Assembly: GCF_001579845.1 (NCBI RefSeq)
Contig: NZ_CP007440.1
Coordinates: 6,594,029-6,658,028, forward strand
Direction of reading: 5' to 3'
DNA from: Rhodoplanes sp. Z2-YC6860
GTDB lineage: Bacteria > Pseudomonadota > Alphaproteobacteria > Rhizobiales > Xanthobacteraceae
DNA: 64,000 bases
The notes beneath the pieces were generated by a model, which worked only from the letters and a program-made list of their open reading frames with translations, had not been told where the DNA came from and did no database searches. The translations under genes were made by a program, and so were the position numbers. Of the stretch, positions 8,173-17,869 are shown piece after piece (position 1 is the first letter of the stretch; each line of letters starts with the position of its first letter).

Positions 8173-9888
8173 TTAACGGGACACCATTCCCTTGATCAAC
8201 CCGGCATCGATCAGGAGCCGGTTGAAGCGCCGGGCCTCGTTTCCGTTGGCGCATTCGAAGAACAGGCCGTTGCAGCGGAGCATGATCTTCTTCTGTTCGG
8301 CGAAGGTGGGATCGAGCGGCAGGCCGGCGGCCTCCTGCAGCACAATGGGCAGATAGACAGCCTCCAGGCGGCCCAGCGCCGACGTGAGGTTGGCCGGGCG
8401 GTAGTTGACCCCGTCGATGGCGTAGTAGGTCGTGAAGTAGCGCGGATCGTAGGTCAGCATCCGCTGCGTCATCACGGCGTCGCTGGCGCCCGGCTCCAGG
8501 ATTTTCGACGACAATCCCGGCTGGTGATCGCCGAACCGCAGCAGCAGGAAACGGTCGTTCGGGAAACGCGTCTGCAACTGAGTCTTGAAGTCGGCATAGT
8601 CCCGCGCGCTCAGCATCTGGCGGCGGAGATATTCGTCGACCTCCGGATGATTGCCGAGATCGCGCCAGTCCGGCGTGAGTTGTGGCTGCAGCCGGTTCCA
8701 CCAAGGGAAATGGTTGAACAGCGTGTAGACGAAAATGAACAAGGGCTGGTCGCCGCGGTCGTTCTCGATCATCCGCAGCGCCTGATTGTAATAGAAGCGA
8801 TCGGGCTCGACGCCGTCGCCGGCCTTCATCTCGGCGGAATCGACAAATTGCTCCACGCCGGTCGTCTTCTGGAAGCGGCGCGCGTTGAGAAACGCGCCAT
8901 AGGCCGGATAGAGCGTGATGGTCTTGTAGCCGCAGCGCCGCAGCGCCTGCGGCAGGCCGCGCTCGACATGGCCGGCTGCGATGCGGGTGACATAGTAGCT
9001 CAGCCGCCCGTAAGAGCGTGCCGACAGTCCGGTCAGCACGTTGTATTCGGTGTACCAGGTGGGACCGCCCGAGCCCTCGACCACCAGCGAGCGCGTCTTG
9101 CCGTCGAGCGACTGGAAGTGCGCTTTGTAGTTCGGCGGCACCTTGACGCCAGGGGCCACGGAAATGTCGAAGCTCGCCTCGTCCAGCACCATGACGATGT
9201 TCGGCGGCTTCCCGGCGGGATGGCACGCCGCGTTGACGGTCGAGCGAAGCTGGTCGGTCGTGGCGGTGTCGTAATCGATCCAGCCCTTGGTGCTGAGCTC
9301 GTGCAGCGTCGTCACCCCGGAGCGCACGAAGGTCGAGACGTGATTGACGCCTTGGAACTGCTCCCAGGGCTCCTCGGGGAACCTCAGCGACAGAACCGTG
9401 ACCGCGACGCTGCAGGCCACGACACCGCCGAGCGAGACGAGCCGCGGCACGCGGAACGCGTCGATGCGCCACAACACGATCAGCAGCGGGATCGTGACGG
9501 CGGCCACGATCAACAGGATGGTTTTCAGATCGGGAAAGATCGACAGCAGGAAGCTGACAGTGTCGGAATCGACGATCAGCACGTCGAAGAAATTGATCAC
9601 CATCCAGAGGATGGTGAACTTGAAGTGCGAGAGCGTGATCAGCAGCGTCACCAGCAGCAGCGACAGCGCCGCGGCGACGCCCGGCCGCGGCAGCAGCAGA
9701 AGGAAAGAGAAGTTCAGGCAGGCCCAGGCCAGCACGAACAACAGCGACGCCAGCCAGCCGTGCTCGGTCCACAGCATGACGCCAAGCGCGGCCGTGTGAG
9801 CGGCCGCAATGCCGCCGATGGCGATGAAACGCGCGCGGCCTGCCGCCGCGACGGTTCCTCCCCCCGGGAATGGGTTGTCGAACGACAT
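8173..9888 (-). CDS. membrane-bound sulfatase/phosphoglycerol-transferase-like enzyme (copy B)
   Basis: A 571-residue protein: four or five transmembrane helices in residues 20-170, then an alkaline-phosphatase-superfamily domain. Visible active-site elements are IVMVLDEASFD (metal-binding acidic pair 236-237), GGPTWYTEY (Thr277, matching the nucleophile threonine of LtaS/MdoB-type enzymes), NHFPW (392-396) and RFGDHQP (451-457). The topology resembles LtaS, MdoB/OpgB and EptA, which move phosphoglycerol or phosphoethanolamine groups on the outer face of the inner membrane. Its ATG follows the stop of the paralog upstream after two bases, so the two are translationally coupled. The substrate is unknown. 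Confidence 0.82.
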   Translation of the reverse strand: MSFDNPFPGGGTVAAAGRARFIAIGGIAAAHTAALGVMLWTEHGWLASLLFVLAWACLNFSFLLLLPRPGVAAALSLLLVTLLITLSHFKFTILWMVINFFDVLIVDSDTVSFLLSIFPDLKTILLIVAAVTIPLLIVLWRIDAFRVPRLVSLGGVVACSVAVTVLSLRFPEEPWEQFQGVNHVSTFVRSGVTTLHELSTKGWIDYDTATTDQLRSTVNAACHPAGKPPNIVMVLDEASFDISVAPGVKVPPNYKAHFQSLDGKTRSLVVEGSGGPTWYTEYNVLTGLSARSYGRLSYYVTRIAAGHVERGLPQALRRCGYKTITLYPAYGAFLNARRFQKTTGVEQFVDSAEMKAGDGVEPDRFYYNQALRMIENDRGDQPLFIFVYTLFNHFPWWNRLQPQLTPDWRDLGNHPEVDEYLRRQMLSARDYADFKTQLQTRFPNDRFLLLRFGDHQPGLSSKILEPGASDAVMTQRMLTYDPRYFTTYYAIDGVNYRPANLTSALGRLEAVYLPIVLQEAAGLPLDPTFAEQKKIMLRCNGLFFECANGNEARRFNRLLIDAGLIKGMVSR

Positions 9889-9890
9889 GG

Positions 9891-11609
9891 TCAGAGCTGC
9901 TTGATCAGGCCAGCGTCGATCAGCAGCCGGTTGAAGCGGCGTGCCTCGGCGCCGTTCGAGCACGAATAGAACCGGCCCTTGCAGCGGGCGAGGATGCGTT
10001 TCTGCTCGGCGAAGGTCGGATCGAGCGGGACGCCCGCCGCCTCCAGCACCATCAACGGCAAATACGCCGCATCGAGACCGCTCGTCGCAGCGCTGAGATC
10101 CGCCGGGCGGAAGTTCAGCGCGTCGATGGCGTAATAGGTGGTGAAGTAGCGCGGATCGCCCGCGTCGATCTGCCGGCCGATCGATACGTTGTCGAGGCCC
10201 GGCTCGATGATGCGCTTGGCGAACAGCGGCTGATGGTCGCCGAACCGCACGATCAGGAAGGGCTCATTCGGGAAGTCGCGCTTCAGCCGCTCGACGAAGC
10301 CCCGATAGGCCCGCGCGCTCATCTCCTGGCGGCGCAGATATTCGTCGATGTGATGGCCGTCGACGCTGACATTGCCGAGGTCGCGCCAGTCCGGCGCAAG
10401 CTCCGGCCGCCAGCGCTCATTCCAGGGAAAATGGTTGGCCATGAGATAGCTCAGCACGAACAGCGGAGCCTTGCCCTTCTCGCGCCCGATCAGATCGGCG
10501 GCGGCCTTGTAGTAGAAGTCGTCGGTCTCGACCGTCTTGCTGTGCAGGTCCTTGGCATCGAGGAAGTGATCGATGCCGAGCGTTTTCTGAAAGTAACGCG
10601 CGCTCAGGAAGGCGCCGAGCCAGGGATAGATGCTGTAGGTCTGATAGCCGCACTGGTGCAGCGCGTTCGGCAGGCTGCGGGTGACGCGGCCGGCGGCGAT
10701 GCGGGTGACGAACTCGGCGAAGTGGCCGAATGAGCGCGGTGAGAGCCCGCTCAGCACGTTGTATTCGGTGTACCAGGTAGGTCCCCCGGCGCCCTCGATC
10801 GTCAGCGCACGGTTCTTGCCGTCGAACGACGTGAAGTGACTCTGGTAGTTGGGCGGCACCTTCACGCCCGGCACGGTGCTGATGTCGAAGCTCGACTCGT
10901 CGAGCACCATCACGATATGCGGCAGCTTCTGCGCCACCGGACAGCTTGGCGGCAGCACCGCCGGCAGCCGGTCCTCGATCAGGCCATCGGAATCGAGAAG
11001 GCCCTTCGTCGTGAGGTCGACCATGGCGACCACGCCGGAGCGGGCGAACTGCGACACATAGTCGACCGACTGGAACGCCTTCTCGCGATCCATCGGGTTG
11101 ATGAAGGACAGCACCGTGAGCGCGCCCAGGCTTGCGGCTGCGCCAACGGCGGCCCAGCGCCGCCGCGTGCGCAGCGGATCGAGCCACCAGAACAGCGCGA
11201 TCAGCGGCAGCACCGCCGCCCCGGTGCCGGCCACCCACCATTTCAAGTTGGGATAGACCGTGAGCAGGAACGACACGGTGTCCGCGTCGATGATCAGGAG
11301 GTCGAGGAAGTTGGCGCTCATCGCCAGCACGTCCTGCTTGAACTGCGACAGCAGGATCAGAACGACGATCGTGACCAGCGAGATCGAGGCCGCCACCACC
11401 GGGCGGCGGATGAGCGCGAGCCAGCCGCAGTTCAGGAAAGCCCATGCCAGCACGAAGGCCATGCAGGGGACAAGGTCGTCCTCGGTCCGTAGCAGGATAC
11501 CGAGCGCCGCCAGATGCAGCAGGCCGAGCACGCCAAAGGCGAGCGGCCGCTGCTCCAAGGCGAGCATAGCGAGCCAACGGCGACGGAAATAAGCGAGAGC
11601 GGGCGGCAT
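9891..11609 (-). CDS. membrane-bound sulfatase/phosphoglycerol-transferase-like enzyme (copy A)
   Basis: A 572-residue paralog of the next gene with the same design: N-terminal helices, then IVMVLDESSFD, GGPTWYTEYNVLSGLS, ANHFPW and RFGDHQP, ending CSNGAEARRFNRLLIDAGLIK, a tail both copies share. The ATG at 11609 is chosen because it starts just before the first charged/hydrophobic segment; TTG at 11645 and GTG at 11639 are alternatives, and no start has a clear Shine-Dalgarno. The conserved catalytic residues suggest both copies are active, perhaps on different acceptors of an envelope glycan or lipid. Confidence 0.8.
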   Translation of the reverse strand: MPPALAYFRRRWLAMLALEQRPLAFGVLGLLHLAALGILLRTEDDLVPCMAFVLAWAFLNCGWLALIRRPVVAASISLVTIVVLILLSQFKQDVLAMSANFLDLLIIDADTVSFLLTVYPNLKWWVAGTGAAVLPLIALFWWLDPLRTRRRWAAVGAAASLGALTVLSFINPMDREKAFQSVDYVSQFARSGVVAMVDLTTKGLLDSDGLIEDRLPAVLPPSCPVAQKLPHIVMVLDESSFDISTVPGVKVPPNYQSHFTSFDGKNRALTIEGAGGPTWYTEYNVLSGLSPRSFGHFAEFVTRIAAGRVTRSLPNALHQCGYQTYSIYPWLGAFLSARYFQKTLGIDHFLDAKDLHSKTVETDDFYYKAAADLIGREKGKAPLFVLSYLMANHFPWNERWRPELAPDWRDLGNVSVDGHHIDEYLRRQEMSARAYRGFVERLKRDFPNEPFLIVRFGDHQPLFAKRIIEPGLDNVSIGRQIDAGDPRYFTTYYAIDALNFRPADLSAATSGLDAAYLPLMVLEAAGVPLDPTFAEQKRILARCKGRFYSCSNGAEARRFNRLLIDAGLIKQL

Positions 11610-11784
11610 GTTACGGGCGCCGCACCCCGGATTATGCACAGTCAACGGCCGGCAGCGGAACCTTTGTCATCATTCTGCAATAAAATCGTCAATGCAAGGT
11701 CAAACAAGCGTCCGAGCCTTTGAATTCGTTGGACTAAAGCGCGCGGGGGCTCGTGTTGCGCCGCAGCGCCCTGCCCCAAAACAA

Positions 11785-11810
11785 AACGGGCCCGCCGAAG
11801 CGGGCCCGTT
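11785..11810 (-). terminator. ilvC terminator
   Basis: An 11-bp perfect stem AACGGGCCCGC/GCGGGCCCGTT with loop CGAA lies 21 bases past the ilvC stop; on the minus strand it is followed by TTTTGTTTTG. Confidence 0.85.
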
Positions 11811-11831
11811 GGCACCCAAGACGCGCTTGAA

Positions 11832-12863
<1,032 letters not shown>

Positions 12864-12969
12864 CTAGGAGGCCACGGGCCCGGCCGCAGTTTTGCCCGTG
12901 GTGCTTCTAGGGCCACTGGCCCGCCGGGACAAGCCCGCCAGGCTCCTCGAAAAGCCGCCAAATCAGGGG

Positions 12970-14022
12970 TCAGGCGTCCCTCCGGCTCGAATAGAGCCGC
13001 CAGTTGGTGGGCTGAATCGCGATGCTGGCCTTGCGCGGGAAATCTGCATCGGCCGGCACGTCGATCTCGCAGCGGTGCTGACCGGCGACTTCGAGCTTGA
13101 GCCTGCGGGCATCGCCCAGGCGACGGGAGCCGGTCACTTGGCCGACGATGGAGCGGCCTTCCTCGCCCTCCCGGGACAACCGGATGTGGTTCGGCCGGAA
13201 GAACAGCGTCGCCGGACCGTTGGGCTGGCCTTGGGCGTCGATGGCGATGGTCCGGTTGTCGAAGCGGACGTGGCCATTGTCGATCACGACGGGCAACTGG
13301 CTCGAATCGCCGATGAAGTCGAACACGAACGGCGTCGCCGGACGATCATAGATGTCGTCGGCGCTGCCGACCTGCTCGATCACGCCCTTGCTCATCACCA
13401 CGACGCGGTCGGCAAGCTCCAGCGCCTCCTCCTGGTCATGCGTGACGAACACGGTGGTATGGCCGGTGCGATCGTGGATCTCGCGAAGCCACCGGCGCAG
13501 GTCTTTGCGCACTTTGGCATCGAGCGCGCCGAACGGCTCGTCGAGCAGGAGCACCCGTGGCTCGATGGCGAGCGCACGAGCGAAGGCGACGCGCTGGCGC
13601 TGGCCGCCGGAGAGCTGACCGGGAAACCGCTTATCGAGGCCTCCGAGCTGCACAAGCTCGAGAAGCTCCATGACGCGCTCACGGATCTGGCTTTCGCCCG
13701 GGCGCGTCGCGCGCGGCCGCACGCGCAGACCGAACGCGATGTTCTCGAACACCGTCATGTGCCGGAACAGCGCATAGCTCTGAAACACGAATCCGACATT
13801 GCGGTCCTGCACCGACTTCGCCGATGCATCTTCGTGACCGAACAGCACACGGCCCGAGGTCGGGAAATCGAGACCCGCGATCAATCGCAGCAGCGTGGTC
13901 TTGCCTGAGCCCGAGGGCCCGAGCAGCGCGATCAATTCGCCGCCTGCGATTTCAAGCGACACGCCGTGCAGCGCCGGCGTCTGGCCGAAGTCCTTGACGA
14001 GATTTTCGACCGTAACGCTCAT
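12970..14022 (-). CDS. cysA: sulfate/thiosulfate ABC transporter ATP-binding protein
   Basis: A 350-residue ATPase beginning [13 protein letters not shown]: Walker [11 protein letters not shown]-loop [12 protein letters not shown], signature [15 protein letters not shown], Walker [14 protein letters not shown]-loop [10 protein letters not shown], and a C-terminal TOBE-like regulatory domain. It powers sulfate uptake with CysT, CysW and the binding protein encoded immediately upstream. Family alignment favours 14022, but no Shine-Dalgarno is seen there. An in-frame ATG at 14121 has AGAGG nine bases upstream and would add 33 residues, so the true start is uncertain. Confidence 0.92.
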   Translation of the reverse strand: MSVTVENLVKDFGQTPALHGVSLEIAGGELIALLGPSGSGKTTLLRLIAGLDFPTSGRVLFGHEDASAKSVQDRNVGFVFQSYALFRHMTVFENIAFGLRVRPRATRPGESQIRERVMELLELVQLGGLDKRFPGQLSGGQRQRVAFARALAIEPRVLLLDEPFGALDAKVRKDLRRWLREIHDRTGHTTVFVTHDQEEALELADRVVVMSKGVIEQVGSADDIYDRPATPFVFDFIGDSSQLPVVIDNGHVRFDNRTIAIDAQGQPNGPATLFFRPNHIRLSREGEEGRSIVGQVTGSRRLGDARRLKLEVAGQHRCEIDVPADADFPRKASIAIQPTNWRLYSSRRDA

Positions 14023-14200
14023 CGAACGTTCGCGATCTATGGTCCCGGCGAGTTCCGGGACGATGGAAGATCCGGCGCTGACATAGTCGGCGGCGCCAGG
14101 AATTTTCGCAAGCGCGGTCATTGGAACCTCTGTCGCAGGGCCTGTTACCTGAGGCATTGCTTTGCCAGTTGCTTGGACCGTCATTTGAATGAAACAGCCG

Positions 14201-15073
14201 TCATCGCGGTCCGTTGGCCAATTCGTGGCCAAACCGCCATTCGAGAGCGGTTTTGACCGCCAGCGTCACGAGTGCGAGAAGCGCCAGGAGCGACGCCACC
14301 GCAAAGGCCGCGACCCACTGATAGTCGTTGTAGAGAATCTCGATCTGCAGCGGCATGGTGTTGGTCTCGCCGCGCACGTGCCCCGACACCACCGAGACCG
14401 CACCGAACTCGCCCATCGCGCGCGCGTTGCAGAGCAGCACGCCATACATCAGGCCCCATTTGATGTTGGGCAGCGTGACGCGCAGGAACGTCTGCAGGCC
14501 GCTGGCGCCGAGCGACACCGCCGCCTCCTCGTCCTGCGCGCCCTGCTCCTGCATCAGCGGAATGAGCTCGCGCGCCACGAACGGGAACGTCACGAAGGTG
14601 GTGGCGAGCACGATGCCGGGGAACGCGAAGACGATCTGCAGGTCATGCGCCTTGAGCCACGGACCGAGATAGCCCTGGCTGCCGAACAGGATCACGTAGA
14701 TCAGGCCCGCGATCACCGGCGACACCGAGAACGGCAGGTCGATCAGCGTGATCAGCATGGTCTTGCCGCGAAATTCGTACTTCGCGACCGCCCAGGCGGC
14801 GCAGATGCCGAACACGAGATTGGCCGGCACCGAAATCGCCGCGACCAGGAGCGTCAGCTTAACGGCCGCGATGGTGTCGGGGTCGCTGAGCCCTTTGAGA
14901 AACGCCGGCAAGCCCGCGCGCAGCGCCTCGACGAACACCACCAGGAGCGGCACCAGCAGGAACACCGCGAGGAACAGCATCGCGGCCGCGATCAGCAGCA
15001 CTCTGACGGATCGCGATTCCGAAATCGGCGTGCGCCAGCCGAGCGGCCGGGTGTTAAGCGCGCGATCAGACAT
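14201..15073 (-). CDS. cysW: sulfate ABC transporter permease CysW
   Basis: A 290-residue permease with six hydrophobic helices and the EAA-type loop [28 protein letters not shown]. Pattern matches such as [29 protein letters not shown] are typical of CysW. It overlaps the cysT stop by eight bases, indicating translational coupling, and forms the membrane channel with CysT. Confidence 0.94.
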   Translation of the reverse strand: MSDRALNTRPLGWRTPISESRSVRVLLIAAAMLFLAVFLLVPLLVVFVEALRAGLPAFLKGLSDPDTIAAVKLTLLVAAISVPANLVFGICAAWAVAKYEFRGKTMLITLIDLPFSVSPVIAGLIYVILFGSQGYLGPWLKAHDLQIVFAFPGIVLATTFVTFPFVARELIPLMQEQGAQDEEAAVSLGASGLQTFLRVTLPNIKWGLMYGVLLCNARAMGEFGAVSVVSGHVRGETNTMPLQIEILYNDYQWVAAFAVASLLALLALVTLAVKTALEWRFGHELANGPR

Positions 15074-15926
15074 GACCGAACCTCCGCCGCGCCCAGGCCT
15101 GTATGATGTTGATGGTGAGGAACATCAGGAACGACAGCGCCAGCATCACGGTGGCGATGGCGGTCGCACCCGAATAATCGAATTCGGTCAGGCGGATGAC
15201 AATCAACAGCGGCGCGATCTCGGTCTTGTAGGGAATGTTGCCGGCGATAAACACCACCGAGCCGTACTCGCCCACGCCGCGCGCGAGCGCCAGCACGAAG
15301 CCGGTGAGCAGCGCGGGCAGCAGGCTTGGCAGGATGACCTTGATGATCGTCTGCCGCCGCGCGGCGCCGAGCGTGGCGGCCGCCTCCTCGATCTCGCGAT
15401 CGAGCTCGACGATGACGGGCTGCAGCGTGCGAACGACGAACGGCAAGCCGATGAAGGTGAGCGCAACCACGACACCGAGCCAAGTGTAGGCGACCTGGAT
15501 GCCGAAGACATCCAGCGGCTTCCCGATCCAGCCGTTCTTGTCGAAGATCGCGGTGAGCGCGATGCCGGCGACCGCGGTTGGCAGCGCGAACGGCAGATCG
15601 ACGATGGCGTCAACCGCGCGTTTGCCGGGAAAGTCGTAGCGCACCAGCACCCAGGCAACGATCAGACCGAACACAAGGTTTAGAAGCGCACCGATGGTGG
15701 CGGCGCCGAACGACAGCTTCAGCGCCGCGAGCACGCGGTCATTGGTGGCGATCGCCCAATAGTCCTGCCAGCCGAGCGCGGTCGTGCGCAGCACGAGCGT
15801 GCCGAGCGGGATCAACACGATCAGGCTGAGATATGTCAGCGTGAAGCCGAACGTGATGCCAAAGCCCGGGATCACGCTGGGCCTCCGCCAGGATGCTGTT
15901 CGAGCGGGCAGCGCGATTGCCGTCAC
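15066..15926 (-). CDS. cysT: sulfate ABC transporter permease CysT
   Basis: A 286-residue permease (also called CysU) opening with a short cytoplasmic stretch followed by [21 protein letters not shown]. It carries [16 protein letters not shown] and the loop [27 protein letters not shown], with [23 protein letters not shown] near the end, as in known CysT proteins. It starts eight bases after the binding-protein stop and overlaps cysW. Confidence 0.94.
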   Translation of the reverse strand: MTAIALPARTASWRRPSVIPGFGITFGFTLTYLSLIVLIPLGTLVLRTTALGWQDYWAIATNDRVLAALKLSFGAATIGALLNLVFGLIVAWVLVRYDFPGKRAVDAIVDLPFALPTAVAGIALTAIFDKNGWIGKPLDVFGIQVAYTWLGVVVALTFIGLPFVVRTLQPVIVELDREIEEAAATLGAARRQTIIKVILPSLLPALLTGFVLALARGVGEYGSVVFIAGNIPYKTEIAPLLIVIRLTEFDYSGATAIATVMLALSFLMFLTINIIQAWARRRFGHV

Positions 15927-15934
15927 GTGCGCCG

Positions 15935-16933
15935 TCAGCGTTTGTAGATCTGATCGAACACGCCGTCGGAGGCAAAGTGCTTGGGCGTCACCTTGGCCCA
16001 GCCGCCGAACACCGGATCGTCGATCGAGATCAGCTTGATGTCCGGGAAGCGCTTGAGGCTTTCCGGATCGGCCAGTTCCGGCTTCGCCGGCCGATAGTAG
16101 TTCCTGGCGATGATCTTCTGGCCCGCCGCGCTATAGAGATATTCCAGATAGGCCTGGGCGGTCTTGAGCGTGCCCTTGTCCTTGGCGTTGCCTTCGACCA
16201 GCGCCACCGACGGCTCGGCCTTGATCGAGAATGGCGGCACGACAACGTCAAACTTGTCGGGGCCGAGTTCGTTGATCGCGAGGAAGGCTTCGTTCTCCCA
16301 GGACAGCAGGACGTCGCCCAGACCGCGCTGCGCGAAGGTGGTGGTCGAGCCGCGCGCGCCGGAGTCGAGGACCGGAACGTTCTTGTAGAGTGCGCCGACG
16401 AACTCCTTCACCTTGGCTTCGTCACCGCCAAATTTCTCATGGGCATAGCCCCAAGCCGCGAGATAGGCCCACTGCGCGCCGCCGGAGGTCTTCGGATTGG
16501 GAACGATGACCTGGATGCCCGGCTTCACGAGATCGTCCCAGCTCTTCAGAGCCTTTGGGTTGCCCTTGCGGACCAGGAACACGATCGTCGACGTATAGGG
16601 CGTCGAGTTGTTCGGCAGCCGGGTGCGCCAGTCCGCGGGAATCTTGCCGGTCTTCTCGGCGATGGCGTTGATGTCGCCTTCGAGCGCCAGCGTGACGACG
16701 TCGGCCTTCAACCCATCGATCACGGCGCGCGCTTGCGCGCCGGAGCCGCCGTGCGACTGCTGGACCGAGACGGTCTCGCCGGTCTTCTCCTTCCAGTGCT
16801 TGATGAACTCGGCGTTGTAGGCGCGGTAGAGCTCGCGCGTCGGATCGTAGGAGACGTTGAGCAGGCTGCTTTGCGCATGCGCGCCGGTGAGAGCCAGCGT
16901 CGACAGAAGCAATCCGGCGATCAATCTCTGCAT
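15935..16933 (-). CDS. sulfate ABC transporter substrate-binding protein
   Basis: A 332-residue periplasmic sulfate/thiosulfate-binding protein (Sbp/CysP family). It has a signal peptide ([21 protein letters not shown]), then [40 protein letters not shown] and [19 protein letters not shown], the segments around the sulfate site in the family. The ATG at 16933 has GGAG six bases upstream, preferred over an ATG four codons earlier that overlaps the site. It is the first gene of the sbp-cysT-cysW-cysA operon. Confidence 0.93.
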   Translation of the reverse strand: MQRLIAGLLLSTLALTGAHAQSSLLNVSYDPTRELYRAYNAEFIKHWKEKTGETVSVQQSHGGSGAQARAVIDGLKADVVTLALEGDINAIAEKTGKIPADWRTRLPNNSTPYTSTIVFLVRKGNPKALKSWDDLVKPGIQVIVPNPKTSGGAQWAYLAAWGYAHEKFGGDEAKVKEFVGALYKNVPVLDSGARGSTTTFAQRGLGDVLLSWENEAFLAINELGPDKFDVVVPPFSIKAEPSVALVEGNAKDKGTLKTAQAYLEYLYSAAGQKIIARNYYRPAKPELADPESLKRFPDIKLISIDDPVFGGWAKVTPKHFASDGVFDQIYKR

Positions 16934-17047
16934 GGTCAGCTCCATCCGCGGTGCGATCCGCGGATGGAAACTGCCGACTAAACCGGATTCAGTCGATCAT
17001 CATATTCGGCGGAAAACGTGATATTATTTTGCGGTAGACCCGCCTTA

Positions 17048-17062
17048 AGAATGCAAAATTCT
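17048..17062 (-). promoter_or_regulatory. candidate regulator site before the sulfate operon
   Basis: An inverted repeat AGAAT-GCAAA-ATTCT lies in the A+T-rich 249-base gap between the ilvH stop and the sulfate-binding gene, 115 bases from that gene's start. Position and form would fit a LysR-type activator such as CysB, but no protein can be assigned from the sequence. Confidence 0.3.
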
Positions 17063-17182
17063 ACCGACCATAAACTGGCCGCCCTTGATGGAAAATTATT
17101 CCCCAACGGCGCGTCTGGAGCAAACATCCACCCGTGGCGTTTTGAACGCACCTCGCCCGTGGATTGGGCTCCGAGACTGTCC

Positions 17183-17722
17183 TTACATACCCTCCGGCCC
17201 GCGCGCGATGGCAACCACGCCGGTGCGCGACACCTCGACCAGACCGAGCGGCAGCATCAGCGCGATGAACTGCTCGATCTTCTCGGTCGCGCCGGTGATC
17301 TCGAAGATGAAGCTCTCGGGACCGGCATCGATGACGCGGGCACGGAACGCGTCGGCAAGACGCAGCGCCTCGACGCGCGGCTCGCCCTTGCCGCGCACCT
17401 TGACCATCGCCAGCTCGCGCTGGATCGAAGGACCGGCAACGGTCACGTCGACCACGCGATGGATCGGCACCAGGCGTTCGAGCTGGTTCTTGATCTGCTC
17501 GATCACCATCGGCGTGCCGCGCGTCACGATGGTGATGCGCGACAGATGCTTCTCGTGCTCGGTCTCGGACACGGTCAGCGAGTCGATGTTGTAGCCGCGG
17601 CCCGAGAACAGGCCGATGACGCGCGCCAGCACGCCGGGCTCGTTGTCGACGATCACCGACAGCGTGTGGCTTTCGACGCGCTCGTGATGGATCGCGGCGG
17701 GATAGTGGGAGGTTGAGCTCAT
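17183..17722 (-). CDS. ilvH: acetolactate synthase small (regulatory) subunit
   Basis: The 179-residue product has an N-terminal ACT domain (HTLSVIVDNEPGVLARVIGLFSGRGYNIDSLTV) that binds valine for feedback inhibition, and a C-terminal ALS_ss domain (ESFIFEITGATEKIEQFIALM, ending VEVSRTGVVAIARGPEG). It activates and confers feedback control on the large subunit encoded upstream. The 147-base gap after ilvI holds a cloverleaf-shaped repeat, so the two genes are not directly coupled. Confidence 0.96.
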   Translation of the reverse strand: MSSTSHYPAAIHHERVESHTLSVIVDNEPGVLARVIGLFSGRGYNIDSLTVSETEHEKHLSRITIVTRGTPMVIEQIKNQLERLVPIHRVVDVTVAGPSIQRELAMVKVRGKGEPRVEALRLADAFRARVIDAGPESFIFEITGATEKIEQFIALMLPLGLVEVSRTGVVAIARGPEGM

Positions 17723-17760
17723 TGTTCGTCCTTACTCGCAAGCGCAGGACCTCTACCGGC

Positions 17761-17855
17761 CTCATCCTGAGGAGCATCGCGAAGCGATGCGTCTCGAAGG
17801 ATGGGGCCGCCCTCGATCCTTCGAGACGCGCCCTTCGGGCGCTCCTCAGGATGAG
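17761..17855. repeat. cloverleaf palindromic repeat between ilvI and ilvH
   Basis: The 95 bases form four perfectly nested stems with no unpaired junction bases. The outer stem is CTCATCCTGAGGA (17761-17773) with 17843-17855. The left hairpin is GCATCGC/GCGATGC with loop GAA (17774-17790). The central stem is GTCTCGAAGGAT (17791-17802) with 17816-17827. The right hairpin is GCGCCC/GGGCGC with loop TTC (17828-17842). From memory, similar CTCATCCTGAGGAGC...GCTCCTCAGGATGAG elements are common between genes in Bradyrhizobium relatives; only one copy was noticed here. Confidence 0.85.
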
Positions 17856-17869
17856 GGCGGTGAGAGGCC

